From positions 1,864,500 through 1,928,499 of the forward strand of contig FN649732.1 in NCBI GenBank assembly GCA_000310025.1: a DNA stretch of 64,000 nucleotides, given 5' to 3'. Below, in pieces: positions 56,868-64,000 of this stretch. This DNA comes from Ectocarpus siliculosus (lineage: Eukaryota > Sar > Phaeophyceae > Ectocarpales > Ectocarpaceae). The position numbers were made by a program, and so were the translations under genes. Numbering within the stretch: the stretch's first letter is position 1; each line of letters begins with the position of its first letter. The notes under the pieces are model-generated. The model had not been told where the DNA came from, did no database searches, and saw nothing but the letters and a program-made list of their open reading frames with translations.

Positions 56868-59800
56868 CTAAAAGTGTCGGAACATGCTCGTGTGGTCTCT
56901 GATCGCCACACCCATCTCGCACAGGAAGGAGAGGGTCACTCCCGACTGGTGCCTGCTGGTAGTGCCGTCGCTCTTGTCGTTGCCGTTGTCTACCGCTGAG
57001 GCTGAGGAGAACCGCGCTCGCTGTCGGCGGGGGAGGCTCTCGGTCTCGTCTACTCTAGACAATGCGCTCCCTGAGATGACGCGGGAGACACACAAGGGAT
57101 CAGGTCACACGTCGCGAGAAACAACAAACAAGGCAGCAGCAGCAACAGCGGCAACAGCATATGCAGCAGCAACAACACACAAGGCAGCAGCAGCAGCAGG
57201 AGCAGCACCATAACAAGCAGCGTTCAGCTTATCATCGCATTCGTTAACGGCCAACTTAGGCGTTCCACCTGTCGTCGAAGAGCCTCTCAAATCACAATAC
57301 GAGCGAGGGGGAGTTCATGCGGTATGGCATGAGACTTGGGAGGTGGGGGGAGGGGGGGAGTAGGAAGGTTTCTCGGGACACTTGAGCTTGTTGCGGAGAC
57401 ATCGTTGCCATCGGCTGTATGTTTGCGGGTAATGGCGCGTGGCAGCTCTCGAGACCTGCTTAAAAGTGTCGCGGTTAGGGAACAACGCTACCACCGCCAT
57501 CACACCGCCATCGCAACCATCAAATGATAAAAACAGGCGACAGCAACAACCCCAACCAAAACGACAACACCGACCACTCAAGGTGGCAGAACCGCAAACC
57601 ACCCACAGCAGAAGCAGCAGCAAGAAAACATCGCGACGTTTGTGACACATACGTTCACCACAAGAAAATAAACCACCGCCTTCACATCTCTACTCGCCTG
57701 CCGCCCGTGCCACCGGATATGACTTCGCAGTTCGCAACGGCAGCTGCTGCTGCGGCGGCGGCGGCGGCGGCAACGCCGCGTTCACTGGCACTCTGCTCTT
57801 TGCGACCGCTCCTTCCGCCAACTGAAGTTCGAGCTCTGCTACCCTGGCCCTCAGTGTCACCACCTCTCTCCTCAAGCTGTCCACCTCTTTCACCTCTTTC
57901 CCGGAAGACGACGATGACACCTGAGAAAGAAAATCAAAAGTGAGGCGGGAAAATTACTCGGTGGTCAGATGCCCAAAACCAGGTTGTGATTTAGCTGCGC
58001 GAGTTCCCACAGAATCACTCAACCTCTCCCCCCAGACTTGTCGAGGCTTCCCCCTACTTTTGGTCAGATGACGTTTACGGTATCGAAGGCCGATTGCTCG
58101 TAGCCTTCCTGTCAACGGTAAGAAAAAAAAATGCCGCACAACAGGCAAAAGCGCCGGACTTTCGAGTAAGTGTCTTCGGGGCGAGGTGGCTTGACAAAGA
58201 CAAGCACCTGACACCTAATCACGAAGGCAACCTCTTTCGCACGCACTTGCTCATCGCTCGCAGGAGCAGCAGCCTTAGAGGCGGCGGCGGCCTGCCTGAG
58301 CGCCAGGATCTCTGCCTTTAGGCGGTCGTTGTCCCCCTTGAGGTTGCCCACATCCTTCGCCTTTATGCGGAGGTCCCTCAGCTCCCCGTAGGCTATCTTC
58401 TGCCGCATCCGGCACTGCAGCGCCAGCGTCGCAGACCGCAGCTTACGGTGGGCGCGCCACGGGGCGAGCATGCGGTACCAGCTCTGGATTTTAGTGGACC
58501 GGTGCTGGCGTCTGTATGGCAACAAGTGGGGGGGGGGGGAGCACACCGATGGATTATGGCGGACCAGAGTAAGGTTTTGACTGAAAATTCGGCCTCCTAA
58601 ATACCAGTTCTGCGAGAGGCTGAACGTGAGCAGTGGAAAAAAATGGCGTTGCGCTTCAGTTGTCGTATCTTCATCGTGAACAAAGCGAAAGTGATATGAG
58701 CTGACTAAAGCTGCCCTCCACAAGATGCTGCACATTCCCCTCCCCTACCCATGTCCTCCGGATGTAGCCACCAAGACGCCAACCAATGTCGTTTGGTGCA
58801 GCCATGGCTGATGGGCAAAATGTATACAAACCGTTACACGCGTCTACAGTAGCGAATATCTCTATATCGGACATCTATCGGAGATGTATCTCACCTAAGC
58901 TCGGTGTGGACCTTGGCGGCCTTGCGCCATCGCGTTGCGCACTGCAGGGCGAGGGCCGCTCCCTTGATGGACAGGAAGTTCTTCCTCGCAAAGTGACGCC
59001 GGTAGGCCGTCTGCGTACGAAGCGCCGCCCGCATCCGGCGCATGTGCTCTACTCGCCGTCGCGCCTGAGAGCAAGAACCAAGTTGTCCAAGAGGTTTCCA
59101 CGAGGGAAGGGAAAGCGGCGGAGGGCAAGGGTTGGTAACTGCGCGCAAAATTCCGCATCATGGCAATGGCGGGGGGGTTCGGGGATAAACTCCAGGGAGG
59201 GGGTCGCGGTGCAAAATTTGATGGCACAGCATCGCGCTCGGCCCGACGTTCTTTCGGGGGTGATATGACAGCGGGTAGACGCTGCACGATCCGCGCTCTT
59301 CCGTCCTTTCTCGTTGTTGTACTGATACCAGAAAGTACCGGTACGGCATGTTAAGTGTGATGACAACGACAACGACAACGACAACCAATTGACAGAGAAG
59401 GGCGGACGCGATGCTGCCTACTGTACCACGTGTGTGTACAGGTACACACAAGTGAGCCAGCGTGAACTCACGATCGTGCCCCTCGACACCCTCTGGATGA
59501 ACCGTACGGCCCGTATCGCAGAGGAGAACGCCCGCCTGCTGACGAAACCCCTGGCCACTCTCTGAAGCGTAACCGCGGCCGACGTGATGCGCCGGGAGCG
59601 GATCATCTCCAAAAAGTCGTAGGCGTTTTTTCGAAGGAATACCTGGGGGGGGGGGTACACACATGGAACATGAGGACGGTGCGATCGACTAGATTTGGCA
59701 ACTTTGACGGGAGGGGGGTTCATTAAGTCTTCCTGTCTTGGGTTCCTTGTACAAAAGGGTTTCTGAAAGGGAGTGAGTGGGGCAAAAACAAACCCGAACC

Positions 59801-62800
59801 GGAGCAGCAGCAGCAGCAGAAGCAAAACAACGTTCCACGACAACAAGAGCGAGCAGAAGCCGCCATGATGAGCAATGAGCAACAAGGACAATCGGCGCCC
59901 GCCATGTTCGTCGCAGGGAGGGTCGAGGGCGTCACCTTGTTCTTTCCGAACTGCATCGTGTCCGCCGGGATGTTCTTCATGCTAACCATTGCCGGCGACA
60001 GCACGTGCTTGACAAGGTCCTGCAAACACACACACGATGCATGCAGGCAGACCAAAGGAAAAGGCAGAAAAAGCGAGAGGGGAAGACGGTGGCATAGAAC
60101 ACGACGTGGGTACAGGCAATCGCAACAACGGCAGTCAGTCGTGGATTGTATTTCATTTTTCAGCAGGTCGCTTGAACAGGTGGCTCTCGTGTGCGCTTGG
60201 CTAGTAGGCCGTTAGTATTTCCTTTAAACACCCAAGCTAAAATGCGTGCGTGCATAGTTTGCACGTGTTTTCTACCGCAAAGAACGTTCCAGCGTTTCCT
60301 CTCTACTGTACGAGTTCAACAGCGTCGATCCAACGGGGCCTAGCTGGTAAGGACGTTTCCTGTCCACCAACTAGCCCCGTTAGGGTCGACGCAGAGAAAC
60401 TCATACAGCAGAGAGGACACGCAAAACCAACATTGTCAAGAAGAAAACATCTGCAAAAAACGTACCAGGCATTTAGCTTGGGCAACAACAAAAAAACATG
60501 ACGTCTGCTCAACAGAAACAAAACAGAACCCACGTCTGACTGTTTGCTTTGATGCTTTTCTCTTGCTGTAGTGGGCGGCTGCTTAGTGCCGGTCGGTGTT
60601 TTCGGCACGCACACTCTGAAACCAAGTCGTTCTGTGCTTTGAATGGTCCCGGTGTCCGGTATATTGTAGTGCGGAAAAAACTCTGGGCACACCAGCACTA
60701 TTCAAGGCCCACTACTGCACCCAAACCAAATTTTGAGCCTATACTTCTCAACGGCATAGAATAAAATTTTCAAACTGCCGGCCCATTCAACAACAAAAAA
60801 AAAACATCAACAAGACATGCAGGAGTGCGGGCCGAAAGGACCACCGTACCCACCTTACACATCTTCTGCGCCATCGCGGTGCCCCCCTTGAGCCTCAGCG
60901 GATACCTCGACTTCTTCACCTTCTTGTTCAAGGAAATCAAGCAACGGTAGCGGACGTAGAAGTCCTGGACAGGAGTTTTTTCGGACGGAGAATCGGGGAC
61001 AGCGGGGGGGTGGAAACCATCAGGACAGGGACCTGTGGGGGGTGGGGGGTGGGGCGGGGTCCCGCAAAATAGATCACGACCAACACGTAGATGTAGGTTT
61101 ATGACGTGTTTGGGTTCAATGGCACGAGCAGCAGCCTACACCGACTCCCTCCCTCACTGCCATGATAAAACGTGCAGCAACCATTGAAGGGTTTTTCGAT
61201 TAAGTAAACATGTTGGGTAAAGCATATATAATCGGGGAAGTTGGGTTAGGGTTATAGGGTTAGGGAATAGGGTCTGCGGACCCCCTCCCTGTTCTATTTC
61301 CTCATAAACTTATTAATTTCTCGCGAAGGCGATCCTAAACGTGTCACTCCTCTGTCATGGCACGAGTTGACTTCCGTCCAACACGAGCAGTTGCCGTAGG
61401 TGGCTGTCTCACATCGGCGGCATCGTCGTGCTTAGGACAACACAACGCGGCTCACGTTCAGGTCCGGAAGCAGTAGCAACAGCAGCAGTAGACACAGTAG
61501 CAGGACAGACTAGCCAACGGGGAGGGACTGACTACCATTTCAAGCAGCCGCTTGCCTGTCTATTCCAACCCGAACCACATCGCCAAGAAAAAGAAGCAAG
61601 ATGTACATACTCCCAGCATTGCATTTGGCGGCGATAGTTTGAAGTACGGCACGGCAGATATACCTTGTGGGGGAGCCGGACGGGGTATCCAGATCGGGCG
61701 ACTCGAACGGCCTCCAACACGCCTCCGTACCGTAGCTGCTCCATCACTCGCACCCTCGACACCTCGTCGGGCTCGGCGTTGTCGTTAGGCTTGATGCACC
61801 GGATGTAGTGCGGACGTGTGTCCCTGATCCAAGGCACAAGAGAGCAAAGACACAGGGAGAGAAAACAAAAAGCAAACCAAAGGGGGGTGAGGTCTCGTAG
61901 CTACCATTATAGTAGTGCGGCCCTACCTCCCTGCCTCACTCACGAGTTCAAACATCAGATAAATATTATGACAAAGACATAACTAAGCAGGTGACTACTC
62001 ACAAATGAGGCCGTTGCTCGTAAAGGTTAAATAGCTCTTTTTTGCACAACAACATCACCCGACTTACCCTGGGCCTTAACTTAACACCACCCACACCAAG
62101 ACAATCAGCCGCCCCTACGACACCATTTGCTGCTCTCGACACGCATCACTACCATCACGGCACGCCTTTCACACACACAACCACCATCACCACCAAGAAC
62201 CGACATCCCACAACCGTTTGCCAAAGAACTCAACCTGATCATGTCCATGAGGTCGTGTAGCTGCCCCCGAAACTGTGTCCCCACGGTGGGCTTGAGGCCC
62301 GCGAATCCGGGCGAGTCTTTCTTGCTGGTGTTGGTGCTGGTGCTGGACTGACCGGGTGAGATGGGTCTCTTCCCCTTGCTCCTCGCCTTCTTGCCTGCAG
62401 CAAAGAGACGTCATCGCAACATCCTCAACAAAAAAAAAAAAAAAACACGCTACAAATGCGGTGACAAAACGCCGACATCGTGAACACACTCGAAGATGGA
62501 CTCTTCCCCTTGCTTCTCCACGTTTTGCCTGCAGAAAAGAGACGTACCTCGTCAACACACACACACGAAAATAACGAAAATGTGCGGTAATAAAATAAAA
62601 AAAACATCGCACAACGCGCTCGAATGAAACGCGTATCGTGACAAAAACAACAACATCGCATCGCATAATTCCTTCTTGTCCGCCAATCGTTGTAACCAGC
62701 GAACGTCGTGGGGTTGCTCGCTCCACACAAAAATATCGTGAAGCATTTGTCTATTCCCATATGCATGTCTAACGTGGCAACCATCACCCCGGCAAACAAA

Positions 62801-63910
62801 ACACCAACGACTCGTAGAGGCGATCGAGACATGGTGATACCGTAACACGACGATTGAGGGGGGGGTACATGAAAAAAATGTGTGTAGGGGGGGGGGGGGG
62901 GTTGCTCACCTCCCGTGGGTGAGAAAAGGTTGACGACGAATTCGTTGGTGCTGCTGGCGAACAGCACGTCGGACTCGTTGGGAAGCTCGTCTTTGTTCTT
63001 GTCGCAGAACGTGTGGACATTATACCGCACCTGCGGCGTGATCGCACGGCCCCGGCAGAACAGCTCAAAGTTCGCTCCAAGCATCATCGCATCAAGTTAT
63101 GCTACGAGAAAAAAAAAAAAAAACAGACCTAGTAGTGTATTGAAGGTGATTCTTCGGTGGCACATGTCAAAGAACATGTAGCCATCTACAAAGCATCCAC
63201 CCGAGCTCGAAACAGACAGTGTTCGGGGTGCACACACATCCATCAACGCAACGAAAAAAATGGTTATTGTTGTTGACTTGCACTAAAAAAAAGAAGAAAA
63301 AAAAGCAGGGGGGCACGGTGAGTTAGTTGACTTACCTGGCCCGCGTAGTGCTTGATGGCGAAGCACAGCTTGGTCCGCATGGCGCTGTCCGCCTCGAACC
63401 TCTCCGCCTCCCCGTGCTCCCGGTACAGCCGGCTGAAGTAGTTAGCGTCGGTGCCGCGGATGCCCAACCGACACTCGTCATCGAGCATGGTCAGCAGACC
63501 CTTCTTCTTCCCCTCGATCAGGTCCAGGCAGTCCTGGGGGGCAAACGATCGCACAAAACTTGCAGTTATCAGCTTTAGCGCATACCGGCTTTCCCAACAA
63601 AAAATGAGAACAACGAGACGGCGACATTCTAGTTGACTTGCTCTAGGGGCAACACAATTCATGAATCCGCACCGAAAAATACATTTCCAGTTCACACCGC
63701 CGGACAACGCTCAATTCCTGCTGAACGGCAGGCAGCAACACGGCAAGGCAATAGCCTAGTCGTTACGGTACCTGGTTGTCTGGAAACTCCACAAAGGACC
63801 ACTCGATCCCCTCCTTGCTGTACTCCTTCTGCTCCATCTTGAACACGAACTGGTTGAACTGCTGCTGCAGAGTCTCGTTCGTGTAGTTGATGCACAGCTG
63901 CTCGAAGCTG
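56868..63910 (-). CDS. Myosin heavy chain, C-terminal half of motor, six IQ-like motifs, short tail
   Basis: An actin-based motor; the 5' exons lie beyond the window. Exons in transcript order: 63772-63910, 63336-63533, 62910-63030, 62235-62394, 61664-61823, 60854-60964, 59936-60019, 59472-59642, 58895-59064, 58232-58511, 57698-57920 and 56868-57070. All phases match, giving about 670 codons. Motor landmarks: '[20 protein letters not shown]' (relay region), '[20 protein letters not shown]', a Lys-rich loop 2 ('[10 protein letters not shown]'), '[12 protein letters not shown]', '[20 protein letters not shown]', then the converter with '[14 protein letters not shown]' across a junction. Six IQ-like motifs follow, including '[14 protein letters not shown]' across a splice, as in class V/XI lever arms. 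A coiled coil follows, and no cargo-binding dilute domain. The last intron would use a GC donor (GCGAGT); if unspliced, the protein ends at TAG 57690-57692. The last exon ends 'SMFRHF' at a stop at 56868-56870. Confidence 0.9.
60299..60416. repeat. 118-nt near-perfect hairpin in a myosin intron
   Basis: Arms of about 51 nt: 'CCTCTCTACTGTACGAG' ... 'GCGTCGATCCAACGGGG' ... 'CTAGCTGGT' against the reverse complement of 'ACCAACTAGCCCCGTTAGGG', 'TCGACGC' and 'CATACAGCAGAGAGG', with a loop of about 17 nt. It could be a small MITE or a miRNA-type precursor. Confidence 0.85.
61188..61335 (+). repeat. Dispersed repeat R1, copy 3, in a myosin intron
   Basis: 'AACATGTTGGGTAAAGCATA', 'ATCGGGGAAGTTGGG', an expanded 'TTAGGGTTATAGGGTTAGGG' tract, 'CCCCCTCCCTGTTCTATTTC'. 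Same orientation as copy 2 and the longest telomere-like tract of the three. Confidence 0.85.
62490..62528 (-). other. Candidate 39-nt cassette exon, duplicate of the myosin loop-2 exon start
   Basis: On the minus strand, after TGCAG, the bases encode a '[12 protein letters not shown]'-type run and are followed by GTGTGT. It parallels the start of exon 62235-62394 ('[12 protein letters not shown]') 134 bp away, including the acceptor. Its length is a multiple of three, and it enters and leaves in phase 1, so inclusion would lengthen the basic actin-binding loop 2 by 13 residues without a frameshift. Confidence 0.5.
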
Positions 63911-63981
63911 CTCACGATTTCGCGCCATCAACCAATTCATCACAGAGCCAGCCAGCCAGGTAAACCAGAGGTCAGCCACCA

Positions 63982-64000
63982 CAGCAGCAGCAGCAGCAGC
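63982..64000 (+). repeat. (CAG)n microsatellite at window end
   Basis: About six CAG units (CTG on the myosin sense strand), in what the gene model makes an intron. Confidence 0.9.

Overview
This is intron-rich, repeat-rich eukaryotic nuclear DNA. The best guess is a brown alga (Phaeophyceae) or a close photosynthetic stramenopile. Grounds: long introns with T-rich 3' ends, secreted WSC-domain genes in tandem, degraded hybrid histidine-kinase sequence of the kind common in brown algal genomes and their integrated viruses, TTAGGG-type motifs, and a mix of Ngaro/DIRS, Copia, Ty3/gypsy and piggyBac relics. This assignment is inference; no marker gene such as rRNA is present.

Layout. 0.3-6.5 kb (+): 3' end of a gene for a PH-like plus coiled-coil protein, with microexon and exon-end duplications. 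6.5-10.6 kb: non-coding, with a 226-bp MITE. 10.6-18.1 kb (+): a broken, intron-containing piggyBac transposase, then a broken Copia pol. 20.8-27.1 kb: a complete-looking tyrosine-recombinase retroelement with split direct repeats (A1-internal-B1A2-B2). It carries Gag and an intact recombinase but no visible reverse transcriptase, and an array of 19 hairpin-forming units. 27.7-32.0 kb and 37.8-41.8 kb (+): two paralogous secreted WSC-domain genes with matching exon phases. 45.4-47.9 kb: a head-on join of a Copia fragment (-) and a Ty3/gypsy integrase-chromodomain fragment (+). 50.2 kb: a tRNA-like sequence. 51.4-51.8 kb: a foldback element beside a 100-N assembly gap. 52.1-53.4 kb (+): a broken hybrid histidine kinase. 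56.9-63.9 kb (-): the 3' two-thirds of a myosin heavy-chain gene (half the motor, six IQ-like motifs, short coiled coil), whose 5' end lies beyond the window.

The genes do not form one pathway. The two WSC proteins are probably secreted or cell-wall proteins produced by tandem duplication, and myosin and the coiled-coil protein are likely cytoskeletal. The recurring theme is small tandem duplication across exon-intron boundaries. It occurs in the coiled-coil gene (twice), in the first WSC gene and in the myosin gene at actin-binding loop 2, and in the myosin gene it creates a phase-compatible cassette exon. The most unusual objects are the RT-less split-repeat YR element with its hairpin array, and a dispersed repeat family built round a telomere-like tract.
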